A stretch of DNA of 64,000 nt, from NCBI GenBank assembly GCA_963920525.1, contig OY986440.1, positions 16,820,210-16,884,209 on the forward strand, read 5' to 3'. Within the stretch, counting starts at the first letter, position 1, and each line of letters begins with the position of its first letter. Source of the DNA: Dichetophora obliterata. Lineage: Eukaryota; Arthropoda; Insecta; Diptera; Sciomyzidae. Below, piece by piece: positions 10,795-19,459 of the stretch. The position numbers were made by a program, and so were the translations under genes. Below the pieces are notes generated by a model. It was not told where the DNA came from, searched no databases, and saw nothing but the letters and a program-made list of their open reading frames with translations.

Positions 10795-10796
10795 TA

Positions 10797-11646
10797 CACC
10801 TAGACGCCACCTCCCAGTGGAAAGAAGTTACACTAGGACATTCTTGCATTAGAAAAGTTCTTCCTCCCATACCTAGGTCCATTGACTACATCACACAAAA
10901 ACTATACTTTGAAAGGAACTTCGATGTATCCATTCCCTCTCGAGAAGAGTGGGAACTAGGAAACCGTTCACCTCACAATGTCATTGAGATCTTTACTGAT
11001 GGATCAAAACGAGATGGCAAAGTAGGTAGAGAAGTCTACTCAGAAGCATTAAGCATTAATTTAGCCTTCAGGCTCCCTGACCATTGCAATGTATTTCAAG
11101 CTGAAATCACTGCTATGCATGAAGCGTTAACTTGGCTTCAGGTAAATGAAATATCTTCCATGGATATTTGCATACTTTCTGACAGTCAAGCCGCTTTGAA
11201 AGCCCTAGGAACTGTTGAAAAAACATCTGAAACAGTTCTCAACTGCCGCAGATCTCTAAACGAGATGGCAGAGCAGCTTAAAATCCTTCTATGCTGGATT
11301 CCTAGTCATAAGGATTTTCTAGGCAACTGCAAAGCAGATGAACTCGCTCGTACAGGTACTACCAAACAACTATCTTTAGACAAGCAAGCCTTGGTATTCC
11401 TCTCACCATATGTAAACTCCTTACACATGAGTTATTATCGTGTAATATAACACGGCAAATCTGGCCTAAACGCAATCTTAAGCGTTCAAAAGAACTCATT
11501 TCTCTCAGTAGAGACCATATTAGCACCATGGTAGGCATCCTTACAGGGCACTGCCTTATTGGCAGACACGCTCAAAGATTAAGCATACCCCACAACGACT
11601 TTTGCAGAAGCTGTAGAGATGAGGAAGAATCTACAGTACGTTTCCT
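10797..11646 (+). pseudogene. LINE ORF2, RNase H and zinc-knuckle segments
   Basis: This continues the LINE protein. An RNase H domain spans about 10,970-11,400, with acidic motifs FTDGSKRDGK, VFQAEITAMHEA, ILSDSQAALKAL and, after the WIPSH motif, NCKADELAR. All four acidic positions are present. RNase H removes RNA from the cDNA hybrid in I, LOA and Tad-type LINEs. A frame change and stop near 11,450 are followed in another frame by KRNLKRSKELISLSRDHI and NDFCRSCRDEEESTVRF, the start of the C-terminal zinc knuckle. A second TIR element cuts the frame at 11,646, and it resumes at 12,693. Confidence 0.88.
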
Positions 11647-11994
11647 ACACGCAGAGAAAAGACATGGTTGAGAAATGATTACTGCAATAATAATTTTTTT
11701 ACTAAAATTATTGTATTATACCAAAAATAACATTATAATTGAAATCATAACATCATTGAAATCGTCAACATACTATGATTGATATGACAAAAATGCTGCA
11801 GTTCTGTCAATCATGATAAATGTGAATATTATTATAGGGACAAACATATTCGAATTTTGAATGTTTGTCTGAACTATTCTTTGATTGTTGGCAAACGAAG
11901 CAGAACATAACCAAAAATCAAAAGAATTTGTTATGTTTGCAGGAAAAACTTTCACTTCATTCAGACACAATAAGTTTTATCGATTCCTGGCTAT

Positions 11995-12207
11995 GTGCCG
12001 TTTCGTTTGTCAACTGTTCAATTATTGTGTTTTGTTTTAAATCGTCTTATCCTAAAAACAGCACGCAGAAAAGTGACATTTTTGACTTTAGTTGTAGCAA
12101 GCATTCTATTTCTATTTACCGTAAATATATTTCGCAATTCTGACCATATTTTGTTTATCACACATATGGCTTTTTTTGTGACAATGCACTTAATGTCATA
12201 TTTATGA
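11995..12207 (+). CDS. Small open frame with one membrane segment
   Basis: A 70-residue frame reads basic residues (KTARRKV) followed by a hydrophobic run, TFLTLVVASILFLFTVNIF, and a short polar tail. That is the layout of the signal anchor of a type II membrane protein such as a Golgi enzyme. It lies inside the 1044-bp TIR element and has no continuation, because a SINE follows. It may be a captured 5' piece of a host gene or a chance frame; AT-rich DNA often gives hydrophobic frames. I do not recognise it. Confidence 0.25.
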   Translation: MPFRLSTVQLLCFVLNRLILKTARRKVTFLTLVVASILFLFTVNIFRNSDHILFITHMAFFVTMHLMSYL

Positions 12208-12229
12208 ATGGCATTAGTCAGGCGAGTGG

Positions 12230-12390
12230 TAGTAGCGGCTGTGGCCTACTGGTAGTGTGCGTGGCTCGTAAGCGAAACAGCCGAGGTTAAAACCCCAGCT
12301 CGGACAGAAAATTTTATCAAAAAGATTTTTCAATTGAATTAATATTTCTGTTCAGCCCAGACAATGGTAAAACTCTGGAGATATCTTAAT
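12230..12390 (+). repeat. SINE copy, family A (tRNA-like head)
   Basis: A tRNA-like head has GTGGCCTACTGGTAGTGTG as the A box and GAGGTTAAAACCCC as the B box, followed by CGGACAGAAAATTTT and TTTCTGTTCAGCCCAGAC. The body matches the copy at 46,351-46,677 in the ACAGAAA...TTCAATTGAATT...TTCTGTTC segment. It sits inside the 1044-bp TIR element and is 3'-truncated. Confidence 0.65.
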
Positions 12391-12690
12391 TAATAGTGTG
12401 GAAAATAAAAAAAATTATTGTTTCAATAATATTCTGGATCCTAAAAATAAATTCATAATATAGTTGTTACAATCATTCTATTTTCGACCCAATATGAGCA
12501 TAATGATTGTTTCAATAATATTTTGGTTGCTACAAAAAAGTTCCTTTTCTAAATATAGTTGTTATAATCATTTTATCATGATCAAAGTATATATTACATG
12601 TTTAAGAACATGTTAGCAACAATCATAATCCGAATCATACTATGAACATCTGAAAACATGGTTGTTGCAACTATGTTTTTTCTCTGCGTG

Positions 12691-12815
12691 TATGCACTTG
12701 CTCAGCGCTGGCTCAAAAACGTTTTCTTCACTTAAACAACTGGTTTTTCAAAGACCTCGAAGAACTCTCAGAAATATCGGTATACAAATTCCTTAGCTTT
12801 GTGAACAGATCAAGC
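12691..12815 (+). pseudogene. LINE ORF2, C-terminal end
   Basis: After the TIR element is removed the zinc-knuckle frame continues as CTCSALAQKRFLHLNNW and then LEELSEISVYKFLSFVNRSS to a TAG at about 12,825. The adjacent 3' UTR runs to 12,919 and ends with TTGACCTAACCTAACC. This is the normal C-terminus and tail of the family; a relative is at 36,517-37,886 on the minus strand. Confidence 0.85.
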
Positions 12816-12928
12816 TGGCTTAAATAGAGAATGGGAATCAACCCTGTGGTACCACAATGGGCCTCATTGGCCTAAGTGTGTCTCAATTGAGGCAGCCACT
12901 TTGACCTAACCTAACCTACTGCTGCCAA

Positions 12929-13015
12929 GAGAAGCTCAAACCATCAGGGCCATCGAGATTGAACTTTTTCTCGTCTGAAAAGATGGCGTCTTCCCACTCT
13001 TTCTTCCAGAGCATA
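12929..13015 (-). pseudogene. Tc3-like transposase, middle segment with first Asp
   Basis: Reading from 13,015 down the frame is LWKKEWEDAIFSDEKKFNLD followed by GPDGLSFSWQ. FSDEKKFNLD carries the first catalytic Asp. The upstream part of the protein is beyond the mariner at 13,978; the downstream part is beyond the LINE at 9222. Confidence 0.85.
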
Positions 13016-13017
13016 TA

Positions 13018-13975
13018 CAGGGTTGTCCATATTCGAAGCAACATTGTAACTTTCCGCATCACTGCCATCTGGCAACACTGTAACTTTCCGCAGTGATGCC
13101 AAATCGACTAATGACATACCGCGTTTGAAGCGTCATTCCAAGCAAATGTTAACAATGGAACAGTCCACGCCACGCGAACGCTCTAAAATTGTTGAAATTT
13201 ACATTCAACAAAACAAGTCAATAGTGAAAACTCAACGTGCTTTCAAAAAATGAGCGATGAAGCTCATTTTCAGTTGAACGGAACGGTAAACAAACAAAAT
13301 TGCCGTATTTATGCCACTGAAAATCCACAAGAGATTCAAGAGGTACCTCTTCACGATGCAAAAGTCACTGTTTGGTGCGGCGTTTGTGCTAAAATGCTCA
13401 TTGGGCCGTTCTTTTTCGAAGATGATAATGGCCACAGAGTTACTGTCAATCAGGAGCGTTATCGCGATATGATAAACAATTTTTTCATGCCAATCGTTCG
13501 TCGAAAGCGTATCAGGCACTACTGGTTTCAACAAGACGGCGCGCCACCACACACAAGCCGCACTACAATCGATTTTTTGAAGCAATTGTTCCCTGGCCGT
13601 TTGATGTCAAAAAATGGTGATTTCGATTGGCCGCCAAGATCACCAGATTTAACGCCTCCAGACTTCTTTTTGTGGGGCTATTTGAAATTACGTCAACAAA
13701 CCAAAGACCCTAGAAGAGCTGAAAACCAACATCCGTCAAGAAATAACCGCCATTGCCATCGAAATGTTGAAGAAAACCATGGAAAATGCTGCAAAACGGG
13801 CACAATATGTCGTAGAGGCCAATGGCGACCATTTACGAGATATCATATTCAAGAAATAATGTAAGCAAATCTACTTGAACCCAATTAAATGATATTCATG
13901 AGGAACAGACAAAAAATTGTGGTTTCTTTGATTTATTTAAAAATAAAATGGGCGCTTCGAATATGGACAACCCTG
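13018..13975 (+). mobile_element. Mariner-family transposon, DD41D (rosa-like), deleted
   Basis: Terminal inverted repeats CAGGGTTGTCCATATTCGAA (left) and the same in reverse complement (right) are flanked by TA (13,016-13,017 and 13,976-13,977). At 958 bp it is shorter than a full mariner (about 1.3 kb). The loss lies in the N-terminal half of the transposase. The insertion is in the Tc3-like transposase gene. Confidence 0.92.
13155..13862 (+). pseudogene. Mariner DD41D transposase, internally deleted
   Basis: The start ATG at 13,155 gives MEQSTPRERSKIVEIYIQQN and the beginning of a helix-turn-helix, then in an A-run at about 13,245 the frame jumps into the catalytic region, so most of the DNA-binding domain is gone. 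The catalytic part has SDEAHF (first Asp), QQDGAPPH (second) and RSPDLTPPDFFLWG (third). I count 41 residues between the second and third Asp, the DD41D signature of rosa-type elements known from tephritid flies. A frameshift near 13,700 separates the C-terminal piece, which ends ANGDHLRDIIFKK. It would not make active enzyme. Confidence 0.9.
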
Positions 13976-13977
13976 TA

Positions 13978-14370
13978 CTTTTGGGAAAATGCCAACCTCT
14001 TCTCTTTGTGCTTCTTGGACAAGCTTGGCTGCCCGACCGTTTTTTCCCATTTTATGGACCCCGTTTTTTTCAAAACACATGCAAGGTGTCGTTTAGTCAC
14101 AGGAAGACCTAATTTTGCCTTTATTTGTGCACAGGTAAGCATTTTTTTGGTGGCTTTGTGACGAATTCGGCCTTTATCACGCAAGTTGAGCTTTTTGCTA
14201 CCTTGCGGCTTGGGTATCTTACCATAGTTTTAGCCTTTTTTTAATAAATTCCTGATAACTGCTTCAGATCTTCTAATTTAAATTGCAATTTGCCGATTGG
14301 AATAGTGCTCTTCTTTAAAAAATTTAATTTTTTTCTATTTCTAATTTAGTTAGCCTTTTGCTTTGCCCAT
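13978..14370 (-). pseudogene. Tc3-like transposase, N-terminal DNA-binding part
   Basis: The likely start is the ATG at 14,370 (MGKAKG, then LTKLE). The first helix-turn-helix, YSNRQIA with SEAVIRNLLKKG, contains two in-frame stops. From 14,184 the frame is open: LRDKGRIRHKATKKMLTCAQ, the second HTH (IKAKLGLPVTKRHLACVLKK), then SKKHKEKRLAFSQK, which ends at the mariner TA. The Tc3-like family uses this bipartite domain to bind its terminal repeats. Confidence 0.8.
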
Positions 14371-14639
14371 ATCTAAAGTTATTTTTGCAATTAAATAACC
14401 CAAATAACTTTATTTGAATTGTAAATAATCTGTACTTAATCGTGTTTTTAAAAAAAATAAAAGTTTTACAAAAGGTTTTTATTTCCACACTTAAATCTAA
14501 CTGCGTTTAATCAAATGTCTTTTGCGTAATGAATTTTGTTGCTCTCAATGGCGCCACTAAGGCCATTTGTGAGAGTACTGTGATATAAACAAACTGCGAT
14601 TATTTTGTATATAATAGCATACACTTCTTAATTGTACTT

Positions 14640-14701
14640 TAATTCTAATAACAAAAACTTTTAAAACTTTAAGCGCTTTTAATCAAAAGTCTATGACTGT
14701 A
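14640..14701. repeat. Second Tc3-type terminal repeat motif next to TA
   Basis: In reverse complement this reads TACAGTCATAGACTTTTGAT then TAAAAGCGCTT, resembling the element's left end at 8518. It may be the true outer end, with the motif at 14,504-14,522 being internal, or the end of a second relative. Confidence 0.5.
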
Positions 14702-16245
14702 TGTTCGGTAATAACTTTATGTTCGGGGTGTTTTTTTTAATTTAATAAAAACATTATTTCAGTGTAAAGCATTTTTATGACAATTTGCAAAAATCTAGAC
14801 CAAAATTTGATCTAATAGACCAAGATTTACTTTAAAAACGCTTTACACATTTTTTTTACGATAAATGGATGGAAACACCAAAAAAATCTAAGAAAAATCC
14901 GCATCTGAGAGAAGACATTCTTATAAAGAAAATGGTGGGCCACTTTAATTTTTAAAAAAGTGGGCGTTGGTGGACATGCATTCGGTAGCAAGTCTACTTT
15001 TAAAAAATTTAAAAATTTTCCAATAAAAAACCATCAAAAATATAATTATAATTAATTGATGAATAGATTTTAATATTAATTTAGTTGCATTTTTTAGAGG
15101 AAAGATGAAAATAAAAAATGGTTTAAATTGTGATTAAGAACGTCTTTAACCAACAATTTTAATGAAATTAATTATAAAAGAATCAAGACAATTTTGGAAC
15201 TTTCATTATTGTTATCATGAATAATAGGAAGCCTAAATACACTAAAATGTACACAAATAAACTAGAAGATGCCTACATGCCGAAAATATATTGTAATAAT
15301 GAAACTAAAATTCAAGAATTGGTTTTTGGCCAAATTCCGAGTCCGCTGGCCCACTGTGCACCGTTCGGAGAAAAAAAATAATAATGTGGCATAGGTTTTT
15401 TTTCTAATTTGTGGCAACAGAGCTCGAATCTGGAGTTAGTTTTTTCATACACGTCAACAATTTTTTAATTTAAGTCTCATTTTCAAGAAAATATGACCTG
15501 AAAAATTATATTTATATGCATAAATTTAAAAATCTTATGAATTTTTTTCATAGTTTCTTTTTTTAAACTGAATTATTTTTTTCTGGTGCCAACTGTTGTC
15601 AAGTGGAAATGCCATATTTAAGTAAAAGCATTGCAAAATACTATGATTACCATTATTTCAGGTCATTCGGTGATACATTTGAGAAATTGATAATTTTATA
15701 TTTTTTATACCAATTTTATATACCAAAGATAATAACAACATTTTTTTTGCACCTTAATTTTTTATGGCAACAACATTTCTGGAAAAATTTATAAAAACAT
15801 AAAACTGGAAAATACTGCATTTTTACATCCTTGCTTTTTTTATGAACATCGTGGCAAGTTTTTGTTTTTTTTTTCTTATCTTAAATTTAGCTGTCCTAAA
15901 AGAGATATCTATGCTTAGTTTTATTTTTAGACCACTTTGTTTTTTTTTAATTTTGGCCAGCTTTTTTAAATTTTAGAAAACAATTTATTTCATTATTTAT
16001 TTTTTTGTAACAATTTAATAAAGGTATGCACTCGAAATCCATCGAGCCGGTTAGATATGCATAAAGGCCAAACAAGCAAGCAAACAGAAAATGAGTGTTA
16101 TTTCTATAGATGGTCAATGGTATGGAGAAAAATAATAATAAAGACTACATAATAATAACATAAGCATAAACTAAAGTAAAGCAAAATAAAAAACAACAAC
16201 AGGAAATATGAAAGGGAGTAAAACTGAGAAATCGACACTAAAATC
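14702..16245. other. AT-rich non-coding DNA
   Basis: No gene or element boundary is visible. A single AAAGTGGGCGTTGGTGG phrase at about 14,958 echoes the GTGGGCGT repeat family, and GCCCACTGTGCACCGTTCGG occurs near 15,350. The 63-residue open frames have no protein character. Confidence 0.4.
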
Positions 16246-16250
16246 TCATC

Positions 16251-16323
16251 GCCTCTGTGGTTTAATGCGCTAAAATGCGATTGCACGGCGAACACGGCCG
16301 GGGTTCGATTCCCGCCGGTGGCA
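16251..16323 (+). repeat. tRNA-like SINE head or tRNA pseudogene
   Basis: These 73 bases have tRNA length. The 5' GCCTCTG and 3' CGGTGGC pair at six of seven positions, and a T-arm region GGGGTTCGATTCCC matches the B box. The anticodon stem does not pair and position 33 is not T, so it is not a working tRNA. The downstream TCACAAAGATTTCAGATGAAG is probably SINE body. Confidence 0.6.
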
Positions 16324-16394
16324 TCACAAAGATTTCAGATGAAGCCTGTAGCAGGGTCACAATTGCAATAAAATCAGCTAGTCATGTTTTCCTT

Positions 16395-16535
16395 TTCATA
16401 TTGAAAATGTTGTTGTTGTTTTTGTTTCTTTGGAAAAAATTCGTTAGAGCAATTAATTGTTCTAACCTGACCTAAAGCTCAATAAACGATTTTAAACTAT
16501 CAAACAACTACAAATTGTGTTTAAAATCAAGAATG
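16395..16535 (+). repeat. Half-copy of the GAGCAATTAATTGTTC repeat
   Basis: About 130 bp, from the GTTGTTGTT run through TTCTTTGGAAA, the palindrome core GAGCAATTAATTGTTC, CTCAATAAACGATTTTAAAC and TTAAAATCAAGAATGATTT, match the loop and right arm of the palindrome at 52,800-53,160. Here the left arm is absent. Confidence 0.75.
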
Positions 16536-16578
16536 ATTTAAACCAGCGATGCCCACGAAAATTATTTGAAGAGTGCAA

Positions 16579-16608
16579 AAACAACAACAACAACAACAAC
16601 AACAACAA
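16579..16608. repeat. (AAC)n microsatellite
   Basis: About ten AAC trinucleotides in a row, with a shorter CAACAA stretch after. Confidence 0.95.
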
Positions 16609-16619
16609 AAAGCAACAAT

Positions 16620-18425
16620 ATCAAAAAATTTTTAAATCTGGATGCAATGAGGAATTACCAATGCACAAGTGCTGGCAGAGTCCGCGACAGCGAACTTATA
16701 TGTACACTGTAAAAATTATGAATCAAATAATTCCAAATGTTTCAGTTTTTTGCTAGTTAGAATACATTCTGATTTACCCAGCTTTAACCTTTTTATTTTT
16801 TGTTTTATTGTTTTTAATTTTTTTGTTTTTTTAATTTTTTACTTTCTTTTTTGTGTTTTTTTTTTTTGTGAATTTTTTATTATTATACATTTTTTAATCT
16901 TATAAAAAAATCCTTTCTTGCTATTTTTCAAGGGTATTTCTCTTACGAAATAAAAAATTTTTCATTCAAACTCAACATTTTTTGGTACTTTTTCTTATTC
17001 TCAAATTGAAAAAAACGCACTGTGCGCTAGCGCGTGGCAATCAGTGTTGTCACATTACCACCATTGGGTTAGCATTTTTTTCGACTTTTTTGGAGTTGAC
17101 TATTATTACCATCATCTATTTGTAATTTTGCAATATCTAGCAGTTTATTATTAAAACTCTAATCTAATAACTTCTACATAAAAGTTTATTTTTAGCAATT
17201 CCAAAACTAGAAATTTTATTACAATTCTTTTTTTTTATATACAAGAATTTATAGGCATAACTGTGTTTAGAATCTTTTGTTTCATTAAAACTGAATAAAT
17301 GTGTAAAAAAGTATTTTGCTTATACATCTTACGAATTAAAGCTCCCAGTGCAATAATCTAATCACTCCACTTATTCAAATGTTAAGAAAACTAAAGAAAC
17401 CTTAAAAACCGTTTTAGGGCCAAGAATTGATAAGTCCAGAATTGATTATCTTTATCTTAGAGTCAACGTATAAGTTTTTGTATCATATAGAACGATGCAA
17501 ATTTTTTTTTTTTGTTTGCATAAACATATCTCGAAAAAGTGGAGTTACCTGGTTTTTGTACTGGGTGCTTCAGTTTTAGTACAGCCAGACTGGAATGGAA
17601 TTTTTTTTTTGTAGAGATAAAAATCAACTACTCGTTTTTTCTTAATCTACCTACCACTCATTTAAGACTCAATCTATGACTCTCAAAATTTTCAAGTAAC
17701 AACACTGGTGGCAATGAACAAAAAATCTTTTGTTTTCTTCTCGGAAAAATTTCTTGTCGCACAAACGCAACTTCAAATAAATTCTTACACGCCTGTCCAC
17801 AGAGAGGTGCACAGAAGTATCCGGTCAGCTTTTATGCAAAGCAACGTGCTCATAAATCAAAGACTCATTGTTCAATGCGGTTACTTTGTCTGACGCGCTT
17901 GTCTGAGATTTTTTTCAACTTTGTGCTGCTTTTATATATTTTTGTTTCATTTTTAATTTTTGTTTAAACACTACCAGTTGGTTTGGCACATAATTCTTAT
18001 TACAAGCTGAAGGAGCAGAAAGAGTAACACGGTCCGTTCTAAAGGATTATTATAAAAAAAAAAATAATAAACAATATCAATAACATAGAGGAGCAAGGTA
18101 GGTAGGTGCACGGTAGCCATGCAAAATGCCTTTTTTAAGTAAGATGATCCCAATGCTTGGTGCCCGCGCGCGCTCGACAAATACTACATATGTATGTATA
18201 TAAATATAGCAATACCACAATTCTCTGCGTTTTTAGTTTTTTTTCTATTGATACTGCTTGTATTGATTAGGTCAAATCTTTCGTCTAACGTCGCTCTTTG
18301 TTCTACATTTTTTGCAAGTTATTTTCTTTTAAAAATATTTCTTAAAAAGTTCTTTGTGTATTCAAATCTGTGAACAAAACTAAACGGAACGCTATTTTAG
18401 TGTAACTTTGATTTTTTGTGTGTTT
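16620..18425. other. AT-rich non-coding DNA
   Basis: Long T-runs (16,790-16,900, 17,500-17,610) and short frames without protein character. The segment 17,700-17,900 is richer in GC and may be unique sequence. The motif CGCACTGTGCGC occurs at about 17,017 and again at 34,988. Confidence 0.4.
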
Positions 18426-18429
18426 TTGA

Positions 18430-18960
18430 AGTGGGACCCAGACAAGGATGGCAGATAGGAGTTAGGGTGGATTATAAGAAAATACTCTAAGGGTTTATTC
18501 AGGAGAGATGTTAACTATTTTCAATATTTTTTGCATGGGACCTCCAGGCATATTTTGAAGAAATGGTCTAGATAAAGAAATACAAGAAGTAGCTTATTCA
18601 ATTGACCTCAGCTAGGGGATATACCAATTACTTTTCAGATTTTCCTTAATTTTTTTTCGTGGGGGGACCTCTTGAAGGCTGGCAGATAGATGTAGGTATG
18701 TTGGGAAAAAATTTTGGGAAGAAACTATAACACTAGTTTTTACATTTAATGCTTCTAGGGTTCAATTCGGGGGATATGAACTTTTCGGCATTTTTTGTGT
18801 GGGTACTCCCAAAAGGGTGTCAGATGGGGGCTAGATACATTGCAAATAAATATTGGAGATGGAAAAAAAGAGGACCAGCCAATATATTTGACTCTTTAAG
18901 CCATGTGTTCGGCAAATATTCAAATAAATGTGTTCGGTTTTGAAAACACTTTAAACAAAA
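18430..18960 (+). repeat. Tandem repeat family E (GGCAGATAG units)
   Basis: Four diverged units can be recognised by GTGGGACC-like starts at about 18,431, 18,537, 18,664 and 18,801, three of them with a GGCAGATAG or GTCAGATGG block. Relatives in inverted orientation lie at 26,790-27,070 and 59,324-59,840. Confidence 0.65.
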
Positions 18961-19077
18961 AGAAAGATTCAATCATTTACATTTATCCGTGATCATTTTT
19001 CTTCTTAGAGATATCTCGAAAACTGTAGATTTTCGCAGTACAATCTATTTTTGTAGGTAAAGACGTTGGTTAACTTT

Positions 19078-19452
19078 AGTAGTCTAGTGAAGTGTGTGCT
19101 AGACTCTCAACTCAAAGGTCCCCGGTTTGAATCCGGGTTCGGGCATGGTTCGTTTCGCTTTCTTAGTTCTTTCCTACATTTAAGAATTATTGAAACAAAA
19201 AATCCAGAACTTAATTGTGGATAATGTCGAATTAAAGAACAGGAAACACTGATGGCTGGAAATGCTTGCCCGAGGTTAAGGCATAACACTAGCCTAAGCA
19301 ACTCAAATTGTCTTTCACGCTTGCTTCGCCTTATCGATAATTCACTTACGGTTCCAATGAATTCTTCCTCAAAAATCTATCCCTTTCCTTTCAGGTCAAA
19401 GGCCAAAAGTTGTTTATATAAGGCGCATACCGTAATTCTTTGATCTATTAAA
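19078..19452 (+). repeat. SINE copy, family B, full length
   Basis: A tRNA-like head (TAGTCTAGTG A box; GGTTTGAATCC B box) is followed by GGTTCGGGCATGGTTC, a body containing GTTAAGGCATAACACTAG and TATCCCTTTCCTTTCAGG, and a tail ending TTCTTTGATCT plus an A-rich end. It matches the minus-strand copies at 32,379-32,742 and 37,887-38,212 along its length. Confidence 0.85.
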
Positions 19453-19459
19453 AAAATAA

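Larger units (their letters stand above)
11647..12690. mobile_element. 1044-bp TIR element, non-autonomous, TA target
   Basis: Ends are CACGCAGAGAAAA (left) and the same in reverse complement (right), followed by a (G/A)ACAT(G/A)GTTG block, and flanked by TA at 11,645-11,646 and 12,691-12,692. The right third contains repeated ATAGTTGTTA(C/T)AATCAT blocks near 12,460 and 12,555. No transposase is present. It holds a membrane-anchor-like open frame (11,995-12,207) and a tRNA-derived SINE copy (about 12,230-12,390). Confidence 0.85.
9223..12919 (+). mobile_element. 5'-truncated LOA/I/R1-like LINE with RNase H
   Basis: A non-LTR retrotransposon 3' half is inserted in the Tc3-like element and flanked by a 9-bp duplication, TGCTGCCAA (9214-9222 and 12,920-12,928). 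Its coding order is RT thumb, RNase H, zinc knuckle. The 3' end is CCTAACCTAACC-like rather than poly(A). It contains two later insertions (9365-10,794 and 11,647-12,690), each with a TA duplication. Without them the LINE copy is about 1.2 kb. The reading frame is nearly intact, so this is one of the younger LINE copies in the window. Confidence 0.88.
8520..14522 (-). mobile_element. Tc3-like transposon, host of a nested stack
   Basis: The left end after TA (8518-8519) reads CAGTAATAGACATTTGATT, and the inverted motif AGACATTTGATTAAACGCA is found again at about 14,504-14,522. A similar inverted motif sits further out, next to the TA at 14,700. Between the ends lies one minus-strand Tc3/Tc1-type transposase broken into three blocks (14,370-13,978; 13,015-12,929; 9222-8780). 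The gaps are a LINE (9223-12,919) and a mariner (13,018-13,975). Without its insertions the element would be about 1.3 kb. Confidence 0.8.

Noticed and set aside
16251..16323. Functional tRNA gene
   Set aside because: Length and B box fit, but the anticodon stem does not pair and position 33 is not T. Treated as a SINE head.
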